The notes beneath the pieces are model-generated. The model did no database searches. It saw nothing but the letters and a program-made list of their open reading frames with translations, and was not told the origin of the DNA. The position numbers and the translations under genes are program-made. A stretch of 64,000 nt of DNA from Vescimonas cirricatena (lineage in GTDB: Bacteria > Bacillota > Clostridia > Oscillospirales > Oscillospiraceae): the NCBI RefSeq assembly GCF_020687045.1, contig NZ_JAJEPW010000006.1:1-64000 (forward strand), given 5' to 3'. Numbering within the stretch: position 1 is the first letter of the stretch; every line of letters starts with the position of its first letter. Positions 8,882 through 16,645 of the stretch are shown here, one piece after another.

Positions 8882-8934
8882 AGCCTGGGCGGAACATCCG
8901 CCGGATTTTCAATTGCGTTTGTGGAGGGATTTTC

Positions 8935-9513
8935 ATGCACAAATATGCCTTGGTGGTCATCGACATGCAGCGGGGCTTTCTGGACCCGTCCAGTCCCCTG
9001 TATATCGCCGGAGCGGCGGACACGGTGCCCGCCTGCGCCCGGGCCATCGACTGCTGCCATCGGGCCGGGGTGCCGGTGGTGTTCGCCGTGCGGCACTATC
9101 GGGCGGACGGGTCCGATGTGGAGCGGGCCCGATATGACGTGTGGGCCAAAGGCGGGAAGCCCCTGTCCGAGACGTGCCCGGCGTCCATGTCCGACGCCTG
9201 GCCGAAGGAGTTCCGCCGGGCCCCGGCGGACTACGTCATCGTGAAGCCCCGGTTTTCCGCCTTTTTTCACACGGAGCTGGACCTGATCCTCCGCCGCCTG
9301 GGGGTGGAGACGGTGCTGCTGGCCGGGACCACCACCCCCAACTGCATCCGCTCCACCTTCTATGACGCCCTGTCCCTGGACTATGACGCCGTGGTGCTGT
9401 CGGACTGCACCTCCTCTGTGACCCCCGCCGTGCAGCAGGCCAACCTGGCGGATATGCAGCGGGTGGGCGGCCACATTATGACGGCGGCGGACCTGGAGCA
9501 GCTGCTGGGCTGA
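8935..9513 (+). CDS. Isochorismatase-family cysteine hydrolase
   Basis: A 192-residue single-domain hydrolase of the isochorismatase/nicotinamidase fold. The catalytic triad is visible as Asp10 (VVIDMQ), Lys104 (VIVKPRFSAF) and Cys137 (TTTPNCIRST), with the usual cis-peptide region before the Cys. It cleaves an amide or vinyl-ether bond in a small metabolite; the sequence alone does not identify which. GGAGGG precedes the start. It is monocistronic, with its own promoter and a downstream terminator. Confidence 0.88.
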   Translation: MHKYALVVIDMQRGFLDPSSPLYIAGAADTVPACARAIDCCHRAGVPVVFAVRHYRADGSDVERARYDVWAKGGKPLSETCPASMSDAWPKEFRRAPADYVIVKPRFSAFFHTELDLILRRLGVETVLLAGTTTPNCIRSTFYDALSLDYDAVVLSDCTSSVTPAVQQANLADMQRVGGHIMTAADLEQLLG

Positions 9514-9526
9514 CCCGCGCACCAAC

Positions 9527-9582
9527 TTATCCGCCGCCTGCGGGCGGCAAACTCTGCGAGGCTTTTTGACAAGCTGAGGAAT
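9527..9582. repeat. Dispersed intergenic repeat copy (ACTCTGCGAGGC / GACAAGCTGAG)
   Basis: Contains CCGCCTGCGGGCGG, then ACTCTGCGAGGC and GACAAGCTGAG. The first block recurs in the opposite orientation near 57264-57285, and the second in the perfect hairpin at 43200-43235. Confidence 0.5.
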
Positions 9583-9618
9583 CCATCCGGCCCAGGCCGG
9601 AGGGGTTCCTGTTTCCGC

Positions 9619-9650
9619 AGGGGCGGACAAATCTGTCCGCCCCTCTTTTT
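9619..9650 (+). terminator. Intrinsic terminator of cysteine hydrolase gene
   Basis: AGGGGCGGACA pairs with TGTCCGCCCCT (9619-9644), followed by CTTTTT. Its end touches the stop of the convergent minus-strand gene. Confidence 0.85.
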
Positions 9651-10080
9651 ATATCGTGTACACAAACGGGTCCCCGGGGTTTTTCAGCACCGGGGCCGGG
9701 GCGGCGGCGGGGTCGGACTCAAAGGTGGCGTCCGGGTCCTCCAGCAGCAGCTTCTGCACCTGGGGCAGGCGGCGGGCAAACTCCCGGGTGATCTCCTCCG
9801 CCCGATCCACCTGGTCCTCCGGCAGGGCCAGCTTCAGCTGCTCGGTGAGCTTTTCACAGATGCGCTCCAGCAGCAGGGCGGCGTAGTTCTCCGGGGCCAG
9901 GGACATCAGCGCCGGGTCCCCGAAATAGGCGGGAAACAGCAGGCGGCGGACCTCCTTCACCAGCTCGATGACCGCCCGGCGGTCCGGCAGGCGCAGGCCG
10001 CTGCCATACAGGGGGGTGGCGCTTTCCGTCAGGGTGCGGCCCATGGCCGCGGCGGCTTCTTGGATGTGTTGGGGATACAT
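9649..10080 (-). pseudogene. Serine acetyltransferase, N-terminal domain only
   Basis: 143 residues that align from memory with the N-terminal alpha-helical domain of EpsC/CysE-type serine O-acetyltransferases: LPDRRAVIELVKEVRRLLFP, AYFGDP, EEITREFARRLPQVQKLL and then DATFESDPAA. A full enzyme is about 300 residues. After the DPAA element, where the YPG segment and the left-handed beta-helix should follow, the protein runs through PAPVLKNPGDPFVYTI and stops. The acetyl-CoA-binding catalytic domain is absent, and the opposite strand already belongs to the next gene. Translation signals are intact (AAGGAAG), and it lies behind a cysteine leader-peptide attenuator. It is either a truncated remnant or a stand-alone regulatory domain. 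Confidence 0.72.
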
Positions 10081-10105
10081 AAGCAGGCTTCCTTTCCGTG
10101 TGTGG

Positions 10106-10149
10106 AAAAATCAAAGCGGCAGAGAATGCGTCATGCATCCTCTGCCGCT
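10106..10149 (-). terminator. Attenuator terminator in cysteine leader
   Basis: Minus-strand hairpin AGCGGCAGAG / CTCTGCCGCT (10149-10115), followed by TTGATTTTT. It lies 26 nt after the leader-peptide stop and about 25 nt before the cysE-like start. Its loop (10138-10130) is complementary over 9 bp to leader codons 25-28 (10210-10202), which gives a possible antiterminator. Confidence 0.75.
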
Positions 10150-10175
10150 GCTTTTACGCGCTTTTCCCGGACGCG

Positions 10176-10283
10176 TCAGGCCCGGGCCTTCTGGGCAAAC
10201 CATGCATGACCGTTCCGGGCATGACAACAACAGGCCATGGTACAAATGGCCCGGCAGCTGTTCATGGAAACGTTGCGGTTCAT
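10176..10283 (-). CDS. Cysteine-rich leader peptide (35 aa)
   Basis: A 35-codon ORF with an excellent ribosome site (AAAAGGAG, 8 nt before ATG). It contains five Cys codons, including three consecutive TGT codons at 18-20 (10232-10224): NSCRAICTMACCCHARN. It lies between a promoter and a terminator upstream of a serine-acetyltransferase-type gene. The layout is that of ribosome-mediated attenuation. When Cys-tRNA is scarce the ribosome would stall at CCC, leaving codons 25-28 free to pair with the terminator loop and allow readthrough. When Cys is plentiful it would reach the stop and the terminator would form. The peptide is otherwise unrecognised. Confidence 0.72.
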   Translation of the reverse strand: MNRNVSMNSCRAICTMACCCHARNGHAWFAQKARA

Positions 10284-10312
10284 GGCGTTTGCTCCTTTTG
10301 GAATCTGGCCCT

Positions 10313-10341
10313 ATTATATGCTCCCCACGGCCCCGCGTCCA
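10313..10341 (-). promoter_or_regulatory. Promoter of the cysteine leader transcript
   Basis: Minus-strand TGGACG (10341-10336), a 17-bp spacer and TATAAT (10318-10313). The -10 is perfect and the -35 matches four of six. Confidence 0.65.
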
Positions 10342-10367
10342 TTGTCATTTTGGACAAAATGCGCTTT

Positions 10368-11072
10368 TTATTCTCCCCGCACCCGGCGGTACAGGGTCCC
10401 GCAGGCAGGCTGCACCCCCTTGACGGCGAACAGCTCCTCCACGGTGACGAACTGCACCCCCCTGGGCTGCAAGCGGTCCACGATCTCCAGGGCCGCCGTG
10501 ACGCTGGTGGCGTAGCAGTCGTGGAGCAGGAGGATATCCCCGTCTCCGGCCTGCCGCAGCACGATGTCCAGGATGCTGTCCACGTTCCGGCTTTTCCAGT
10601 CCTCCGTGTCCACGGACCAGCAGATGGCCGGAGTCCCCAGGGCCCGCAGCTCCTCCTGTGATATGAAGCCGTAAGGGGGCCGCAGCCAGTAGCTTCCCGG
10701 CCCCAGCACCTGTTCCAGGGCCCGGCTGCATTTGTCCAGGTCCGCCAGGGCCTGGGCGGCGGACAGGTCCGTCAGGTCCCCGTGGCCGAAGGAGTGATTG
10801 CCGATCTGGTGGCCCTCCTGCCGGATGCGCCGGACCAGGTCCTCCCGGCCTTCGATCCGACTGCCCACCAGAAAGAACGTGGCCCGGACGCCCCGCCGGG
10901 AAAGGCCCTCCAACAGCCGGGGGGTGTTGGACGGGGAGGGGCCGTCGTCAAAGGTCAGGGCCATGTACACCGGCTCCGCCGCCGGTTCCGCCGCCGGGCC
11001 TGCCGGTTCCGCCGGGGTGCAGCCCGTCAGCACCAGCAGCAGGGCCAGAACTATCCCCGCCCGTCGCCTCAT
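10368..11072 (-). CDS. Polysaccharide deacetylase lipoprotein (CE4)
   Basis: A 234-residue carbohydrate-esterase-4 enzyme that removes acetyl groups from peptidoglycan or chitin-like polymers outside the membrane. The N-terminus is a lipoprotein signal ending LVLTGC. Catalytic motifs are TFDDGPS (general base and metal Asp), the metal-binding NHSFGH, RPPYG and a late LLLHDC. The start at 11072 overlaps the upstream stop as ATGA, which suggests coupling. It is the last gene of the antiporter-peptidase-deacetylase run. Confidence 0.92.
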   Translation of the reverse strand: MRRRAGIVLALLLVLTGCTPAEPAGPAAEPAAEPVYMALTFDDGPSPSNTPRLLEGLSRRGVRATFFLVGSRIEGREDLVRRIRQEGHQIGNHSFGHGDLTDLSAAQALADLDKCSRALEQVLGPGSYWLRPPYGFISQEELRALGTPAICWSVDTEDWKSRNVDSILDIVLRQAGDGDILLLHDCYATSVTAALEIVDRLQPRGVQFVTVEELFAVKGVQPACGTLYRRVRGE

Positions 11073-11698
11073 ACCGGCCCCTCCAGGGCCACCGCCTGCA
11101 TCCCCAGCTCCCGGTGCCGCTGCCACACCGTCTCCCGGGGCCAGGCCGCCATGCCCCGGTCCTTCCAGGGGTCGCAGCAGATATAGTGCTCCCGGTCATA
11201 CCCCGCCAGCACCACGCAGTGCTCGTTGGAGATCCACATGAAGGGCTCGCCTCCCGGCTCCAGACGGTACCAGGGTCCGTTGACGGTGGGGCGCAGGTCG
11301 ATGCTGACCCACAGCAGCACCGGCAGGTCCCGGTCGATGTATCGGCGGCACAGATAGCCCAGCTCCGCGCCGGTCTCGTTTTTGACCCGGTATGTCCCGG
11401 CTCCGTCCCGGGACTTAGCCGCCAGAAACCGGGACAATCCGGTCTGTACCGCGCTGGCCCAGCAGCCCAGGGCCTCCGGGTCGTGGGGGTCCCCCACAAA
11501 GGCCCGGCGGGGGTCCGGCCCGTGGCGGACGCCGTTCTCGTCCCGGTAAAACCGGCCCCGGGGCAGCCACTCCCGGGCGAACTCCTCCGCCGTCACGGAG
11601 AAGCCCAGGTATTGCAGCACCATGGCGGCGCTGACGCTTTCGCAGCCGGTGGGCAGGTCCTGCCCCTGGCCGATAAAGGGCACCGGAAGCCGCTTCAT
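11069..11698 (-). CDS. C39-like cysteine peptidase
   Basis: A 209-residue protein of the peptidase C39-like (C39_2) family. The nucleophile is in DLPTGCESVSAAMVL near residue 20, the His is in SNEHCVVLAGYD and the third residue in CDPWKD. No signal peptide is evident at this start, so it is cytoplasmic or non-classically exported. The start (11698) overlaps the antiporter stop by four bases and the stop overlaps the deacetylase start, so all three are coupled. The substrate is unknown. Confidence 0.85.
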   Translation of the reverse strand: MKRLPVPFIGQGQDLPTGCESVSAAMVLQYLGFSVTAEEFAREWLPRGRFYRDENGVRHGPDPRRAFVGDPHDPEALGCWASAVQTGLSRFLAAKSRDGAGTYRVKNETGAELGYLCRRYIDRDLPVLLWVSIDLRPTVNGPWYRLEPGGEPFMWISNEHCVVLAGYDREHYICCDPWKDRGMAAWPRETVWQRHRELGMQAVALEGPV

Positions 11699-13293
11699 AC
11701 CGCCTCCCCTGCCCGCCGCCGGGAAAGCCGGTTCAGCAGGAACACCTGCCCCGTTACCAGCGCAGCCCCGATGGCCAGGGGCACCCAGGGATTTCCCAGC
11801 GCCGGGGCCAGCAGATAGCACACCGTGCAGTCGGCGGCAACCGCCAGGCCGTACCACAGCTGGGTGTTCACATGGGCCATGTGGTCGCAGCCGGCTCCGG
11901 TGGAGCTCATGATGGAGGTGTCGGAGATGGGGGAGCAGTGGTCCCCCATGACGGCCCCGGCGCACACCGCCGCCACCGCCATGGGCAGCAGCGGGCTTCC
12001 GGCAAACACCGGCACCGCCACGGGAATGAGAATGCCCATGGTGCCCCAGCTGGTGCCGGTGGCAAAGGCCAGCACCCCGCCCACCAGGAACAGGGCCAGG
12101 GGGAACAGGGCCGTCAGGGTCTCCCGGCCGTCAAACAGCTCCCGGACAAAGGCCGCCGTGTCCAGCCGGGCGGCAAAGGATTTCAGCCCCCAGGCGAAGG
12201 TCAGCACCAGCAGCGCCGGGGTGATGAGCTTGAATCCGTCCAGAAAGCCCTCCACAAACCCGGAAAAGCTCATGACCCCCCGGGGGATATACAGCAGGGC
12301 CATCACCAGCAGGGTGACGGAGCAGCCGAAGCACAGGGCCATGGGGGCGTCGGTGTTGGCAAAGACGTTGGAGGCCGTCAGGGCCAGGCCCGTCTCCCGG
12401 CAGCTGCGGCGGCCCAGCACCGCCATGCCCCACACCACCGTGACGATCAGGCACGCCGTGGGCAGCAGCAGGTCCACCGCCCGGCCCCGGGGACGGTCCC
12501 GGCCCTCCGGCGCAGTCTTGGGCCGGGGCGGCTCCTACCGGATGGCCAGCTGCTCCCGGCGGTACATGGGGCCGAAATCCCGGCCCGTCAGGGCCACCAG
12601 AAACACCAGCCACAGCATCAGCAGGGCGTAGAAATTATACGGTATGGCCTGAATAAACAGGGCGAAGCCGTTGACATGGCTGTAATCCGCCGGGATGTAC
12701 GACGACACGGCGGCGGCCCAGGAGCTGATGGGGGCCAGGATGCACACCGGGGCGGCGGTGGCGTCGATGATAAAGGACAGCTTCTCCCGGGAGACCCGGC
12801 AGCGGTCGGTGATGGGCTGCATGATGGCCCCCACCGTCAGGCAGTTGAAATAGTCGTCCAGGAAGATCAGGCAGCCCAGGCCCGCCGTGGCCGTTACCGC
12901 CCCCCGGCGGGACCGCACCCGGCGGGAGGCCCACTCCCCGAAGGCCCGGGAGCCGCCGGACCGGGCAAACAGCACCACAATGGCCCCCAGCAGCACGTCA
13001 AAGAAGAAGATCTTCAGGTCGATGCCCTCCATCAGGGTCAGGAACAGGGTCTCAAAGCTGCGCCAGGGGGCAAAGCCCTCCGTCAGCAGTGCTCCCACCA
13101 CGCACCCGGCCAGCAGGGAGGAATACACCTCCTTGGTGGCAAAGGCCAGCACAATGGCCACCGCCGGAGGCAGCAGCGCCCAGCCGGTGGCCGCAAAAGA
13201 GGCCGGGCCGCCGCGATCGGCAAAGGAGACGGCGCACAGCAGCACCAGCGCCGCCGCCAGCACCGCCCCCCGCCTGCGGAAGGTTCGTTTCAT
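11695..13293 (-). pseudogene. NhaC-family Na+/H+ antiporter interrupted by in-frame TAG
   Basis: Two same-frame halves of one NhaC-type antiporter are separated by a single TAG at 12537-12535. The N-terminal half (13293 to the stop) has a signal-like first helix and LDDYFNCLTVGAIMQPITD. The C-terminal half carries FATGTSWGTMGILIP and GDHCSPISDTSIMSSTGAG, both typical of NhaC. The linker reads REQLAIR-stop-EPPRPKTAPEGRD, then VDLLLPTA. Joined, the protein would be 532 residues, a normal family length. No ribosome site precedes the first possible internal start (GTG 12477). CAG to TAG by one transition is the simplest explanation. The start at 13293 has GAGGA upstream. Downstream genes are still translationally coupled to the 3' end. 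Confidence 0.85.
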
Positions 13294-13479
13294 GGTCAAT
13301 ATCCTCACTTTCCCCATAAGTCGGCGCCCCGGCGGGGCAGGCCGCTTACTATGAGTGTATGCGGGAGTATGACAGGGATATTTCCGGGGCATGCACCGTC
13401 CGTCCCCCAGGTGCATTTGACTTTTTACATAAATTTTCCTGGCGTTTCTTGTAAAAATCGTTGGTTTTTTGGAAGCCTA

Positions 13480-13508
13480 TTGACACGGCCCGGTAAAGTT
13501 CATATAAT
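13480..13508 (+). promoter_or_regulatory. Sigma-A promoter of TRAP operon
   Basis: TTGACA (13480-13485), a 17-bp spacer and TATAAT (13503-13508). The region 13294-13479 upstream holds a short hairpin (ATGCACC/GGTGCAT near 13393-13415) and no evident ORF. Confidence 0.92.
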
Positions 13509-13517
13509 CATTTATAG

Positions 13518-13539
13518 ATTTGTCGGACATAGAACAAAT
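13518..13539 (+). promoter_or_regulatory. GntR/FadR-type operator at TRAP promoter
   Basis: ATTTGTC-n8-AACAAAT with core TTTGTCGGACAT, lying just after the -10. The same arrangement occurs at 16588-16609. It fits the TnGTnnnACnA consensus of FadR-subfamily GntR repressors. Confidence 0.7.
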
Positions 13540-13574
13540 GACAAAGTTTGAACAATCTTGGAGGGAACCGTAAT

Positions 13575-14603
13575 ATGAAGCACGGAAGATCAATTGTCGC
13601 TGCGCTGTTGGGAACTGCCCTGCTCATCGGCAGTCTGTCCGGCTGCGGCAGCACCGAGCCGTCCGGCGGAAGCGACGGCGAATATCAGAAAATCAACCTG
13701 TCCATGGCGGTCAACGGAACCGACACCCAGATCGACTCGCTGGTGGCCCACCACTTTGCCGATCTGGTGGAGGAGCGCTCCGGCGGCAACGTGGTGATCG
13801 ACGTATTCTCCAACGACACCCTGGCCGGCGGCAACAGCACCAAGGGCGTGGAGTACATCGCCGTGGGCGGCTCCGACCTGGGCGCTTACGCCACCTGCGT
13901 GCTGGCCAACCTGGAGCCGAAGATGTCCGTGGCCACCCTGCCCTGGTCCTTCACCTCCTATCAGCAGGCCCGCCAGGTCATCGACACCACCGGCGGCGCT
14001 TACTATGCCAAGCTGCTGGAGGCCAAGGGCATCACCTATCTGGGCTCCTTCCACAACGGCTTCCGCCAGCTGACCAACAGCAAGCACCCGGTGACCAAGC
14101 CCGAGGACCTGAAGGATCTGAAGATCCGCGTGCCCGGTTCGGCGGTGTATATGGGCGTGTTCAATGCCCTGGGCGCAAGCCCCACGGCCATGAGCTGGAG
14201 CGAGGTGTTCACCGCCATCCAGCAGAAGACCATCGACGGCCAGGAGAACGGCTGCTCCGTGACCAAGTCCGCCAAGATGGACGAGATCCAGCAGTATATG
14301 ACCATCTGGAACTACAGCTATGAGAACGACCTGTTTGTGGCCAACAGCCGGGTTTGGGGAAGCCTGGACGAGAACACCCGGCAGCTGCTGCAGGAGTGCG
14401 CCACGGAGTCCTGCGAGTGGGGCCGCGACCACCTGGAGGCCGAGGAGGACCAGCTGATCCAGGGCTTCATGGACAGCGGCATGCAGGTGGATATCCTGAC
14501 CGAGGACCAGCTGCAGGCGTTCAAGGATGCCGTGGCCGGCGTCACGGCTGAGCTGAAGACGGAATACGGTGAGGACGCCTGCGCCGCCTTCGGGATCAAC
14601 TAA
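13575..14603 (+). CDS. dctP: TRAP transporter substrate-binding lipoprotein DctP
   Basis: A 342-residue extracytoplasmic solute receptor of the DctP family that delivers an organic acid to the membrane permease. The signal peptide ends LIGSLSGC, a lipobox. Family features include the central LGSFHNGFRQLTNSKHPV region and the strand KIRVPGSAVYMGVFNALGAS, in which the Arg normally salt-bridges the ligand carboxylate. The start at 13575 is chosen for GGAGGG 10 nt upstream. It is the first gene of dctPQM. The ligand is probably a carboxylate or sugar acid. Confidence 0.94.
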   Translation: MKHGRSIVAALLGTALLIGSLSGCGSTEPSGGSDGEYQKINLSMAVNGTDTQIDSLVAHHFADLVEERSGGNVVIDVFSNDTLAGGNSTKGVEYIAVGGSDLGAYATCVLANLEPKMSVATLPWSFTSYQQARQVIDTTGGAYYAKLLEAKGITYLGSFHNGFRQLTNSKHPVTKPEDLKDLKIRVPGSAVYMGVFNALGASPTAMSWSEVFTAIQQKTIDGQENGCSVTKSAKMDEIQQYMTIWNYSYENDLFVANSRVWGSLDENTRQLLQECATESCEWGRDHLEAEEDQLIQGFMDSGMQVDILTEDQLQAFKDAVAGVTAELKTEYGEDACAAFGIN

Positions 14604-14615
14604 GGAGGGGCCAAC

Positions 14616-15086
14616 ATGTTTGAGAAAATCGAAAAATTCGTCGCCTGCGCGTGCGTGGCGGTTATGGCGGTGCTGGTGTTTGCCAACGTCGTGGCCCGCT
14701 TTGTGTTCAAGCACTCGCTGGCTGTGTCCGACGAGATGTCCACCTATCTGTTTGTGCTGATGAGCTTCATGGGCACGGCCATCGCCGCCCGGCGGAAGGC
14801 CCACCTGGGCCTGTCTATCGTGACGGACCGGGTCAGCCCCAAGGCCCGCATCATCATCCATCTGACCGTTTATGCGATTTCCGCTCTGTTCTGCCTGCTG
14901 ATCGTGGTCACCGGCGTGCAGATGGTTATCAGCCAGTATCGGCTGGGTCAGGAAACGGCCAACATGCAGTGGCCTGAGTGGATCTATGGTTCGTTTGTAC
15001 CCGTGGGCGCGGCCTTCGCCGCCATTGCGTTCCTGCAGACCATGGTGCAGATGTATAAAGACTATCGGGCAGAGGAGGGCAAATAA
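14616..15086 (+). CDS. dctQ: TRAP transporter small permease DctQ
   Basis: 156 residues with four predicted membrane helices, the size and layout of the DctQ subunit. The sequence FANVVARFVFKHSLAVSDE is characteristic, as is the RRKAHLGL motif. AAGGAGG precedes the start 12 nt after dctP. The stop TAA is followed directly by the dctM ATG. Confidence 0.93.
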   Translation: MFEKIEKFVACACVAVMAVLVFANVVARFVFKHSLAVSDEMSTYLFVLMSFMGTAIAARRKAHLGLSIVTDRVSPKARIIIHLTVYAISALFCLLIVVTGVQMVISQYRLGQETANMQWPEWIYGSFVPVGAAFAAIAFLQTMVQMYKDYRAEEGK

Positions 15087-16373
15087 ATGGTCGGTATCGT
15101 ATTACTGGGTATCTTTGTGCTGCTGCTGGCCTTCGGCGCACCCATCGCCGTCTGCCTGGGCATGTCCAGCGTAGGCGCTATCCTGGTGCAGGGCGCTGGC
15201 AAGCCCCTGGACGCCATCATGAGCGTGCTTCCCCGTCTGTGCTCCTCGGCCAGCAGCAAGTTCGTCCTGCTGGCGATCCCGTTCTTCATCCTCTCCGGCA
15301 ACGTGATGGAGAAGGCCGGTATCTCCGGCCGCCTCATCAACCTGGCGGAAAAGTGCCTGGGCCACATCCGCGGCGGCATGGCCATGGTCTGCGTGGTGGT
15401 GTCCTGCTTCTTCGCGGCCATCTCCGGCTCCGGTCCGGCCACCGTGGCGGCCCTGGGCCTGATTATGATCCCCGCTCTGAAGAAGGCGGGCTATTCCCCG
15501 GCCTTTGCCTGCGCTCTGATGGCCGCCGGCGGCGCCATCGGCGTGGTTATCCCCCCGTCCATCACCTTCGTGGTGTACGGCTCCATCGCTGACGCCTCCA
15601 TCACCGACCTGTTCAAGGCCGGCGTCATCCCCGGCCTGCTGATGGGCCTGGGCCTGATCGTGGCCGCCCTGTTCGTGGGCCGCAAGGCCAACCTGACGGT
15701 GCAGCCCAAGGCCTCCGGCAAGGAACGGCTGAAGGCCTTCAAGGATGCCTTCTGGGGCCTGCTGATGCCCGTGATCATCCTGGGCGGTATCTATGGCAGC
15801 ATCTTCACCCCCACCGAGGCCGCCGCTGTCTCCGTGTTCTATGGCCTGATCGTGGGCGTGTTCATCTATCGCGAGGTCAACTGGAAGAAGATGAAGGACA
15901 TCCTCATCGACTCCTGCTCCACCACCGCCACGGTTATGTTCATCACCATGGGCGCCACCCTGTTCGGCTATGTCCTGACCCGTGCAAGACTGGATCTGGC
16001 CATTGAGAACTTCATGCTCACCGTTACCAACGGCAACACGGTTATCTTCTTCATCATCGTCAACGTGGTGCTGCTGATCGCCGGCTGCTTCCTGGACTCC
16101 ACCTCCGCCCTGTACATCTTCACCCCGCTGTTTGCCCCCGTTGCGGTGCAGCTGGGCATTGACCCCATCCACCTGGGCACCGTTATGATCGTGAACCTGG
16201 CCATCGGCCTGTTCACCCCGCCGGTGGGCGTCAACCTGTATGTGGCCTGCGGCATCGGAGATATCAAAATCGAGGAGATCACCAAGGGCATTGTCCCGTG
16301 CCTTATCGCCGAGCTGGCGGTGCTGCTGCTGATCACCTACGTCCCCGCAATTTCCACATTCCTCATTCATTAA
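15087..16373 (+). CDS. dctM: TRAP transporter large permease DctM
   Basis: A 428-residue transport channel subunit with about 11-12 membrane helices. Family signatures include SGSGPATVAALGLIMIPAL, GGAIGVVIPPSI and TPPVGVNLYVACGI. It drives substrate import with Na+ or H+. A ribosome site (GGAGGG) lies inside the end of dctQ, so the two are coupled. Confidence 0.95.
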   Translation: MVGIVLLGIFVLLLAFGAPIAVCLGMSSVGAILVQGAGKPLDAIMSVLPRLCSSASSKFVLLAIPFFILSGNVMEKAGISGRLINLAEKCLGHIRGGMAMVCVVVSCFFAAISGSGPATVAALGLIMIPALKKAGYSPAFACALMAAGGAIGVVIPPSITFVVYGSIADASITDLFKAGVIPGLLMGLGLIVAALFVGRKANLTVQPKASGKERLKAFKDAFWGLLMPVIILGGIYGSIFTPTEAAAVSVFYGLIVGVFIYREVNWKKMKDILIDSCSTTATVMFITMGATLFGYVLTRARLDLAIENFMLTVTNGNTVIFFIIVNVVLLIAGCFLDSTSALYIFTPLFAPVAVQLGIDPIHLGTVMIVNLAIGLFTPPVGVNLYVACGIGDIKIEEITKGIVPCLIAELAVLLLITYVPAISTFLIH

Positions 16374-16416
16374 CGCTTCCTTTCTCTCTCCACACACAGC
16401 TTTCTATCCCACGCAT

Positions 16417-16458
16417 GCAGCACCGGGCGGATGAAATCCGCCCGGTGCTGCATTTTCT
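16417..16458 (+). terminator. Intrinsic terminator of dctPQM
   Basis: GCAGCACCGGGCGGAT and its complement (16417-16451) with a GAA loop, followed by ATTTTCTTATT. Confidence 0.85.
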
Positions 16459-16550
16459 TATTCCGCCGCCCCATATCTGTCCAGATTTCGGTCAATTTCC
16501 ATAAAAAACATGCAAAGAATTAGGCAAAAGAGAAAAATCCAAAAAAGCTC

Positions 16551-16578
16551 TTGACTTTGTCAGACAAAACGCTATACT
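16551..16578 (+). promoter_or_regulatory. Sigma-A promoter of transketolase operon
   Basis: TTGACT (16551-16556), a 16-bp spacer and TATACT (16573-16578). The spacer is occupied by an operator palindrome. Confidence 0.88.
16556..16568 (+). promoter_or_regulatory. GntR/FadR-type operator 1 (promoter spacer)
   Basis: Perfect palindrome TTTGTC-A-GACAAA between -35 and -10. A repressor bound here would block RNA polymerase. Confidence 0.72.
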
Positions 16579-16587
16579 GTAATTGTC

Positions 16588-16609
16588 ATTTGTCCGACAT
16601 TAAACAAAT
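16588..16609 (+). promoter_or_regulatory. GntR/FadR-type operator 2 (downstream of -10)
   Basis: ATTTGTC-n8-AACAAAT with core TTTGTCCGACAT, the same pattern and position as at the TRAP promoter. Confidence 0.7.
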
Positions 16610-16645
16610 CCGAACATTCCGAAAATTTTCAATGAGGTGATTTTT

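Noticed and set aside
11695..13293. Frameshift as the cause of the NhaC split
   Set aside because: Both halves and the 57-bp linker are in one frame; a single TAG explains the break.
13294..13479. Na+/Li+ riboswitch upstream of the NhaC gene
   Set aside because: Only a small hairpin is visible; no nhaA-type motif elements could be matched.
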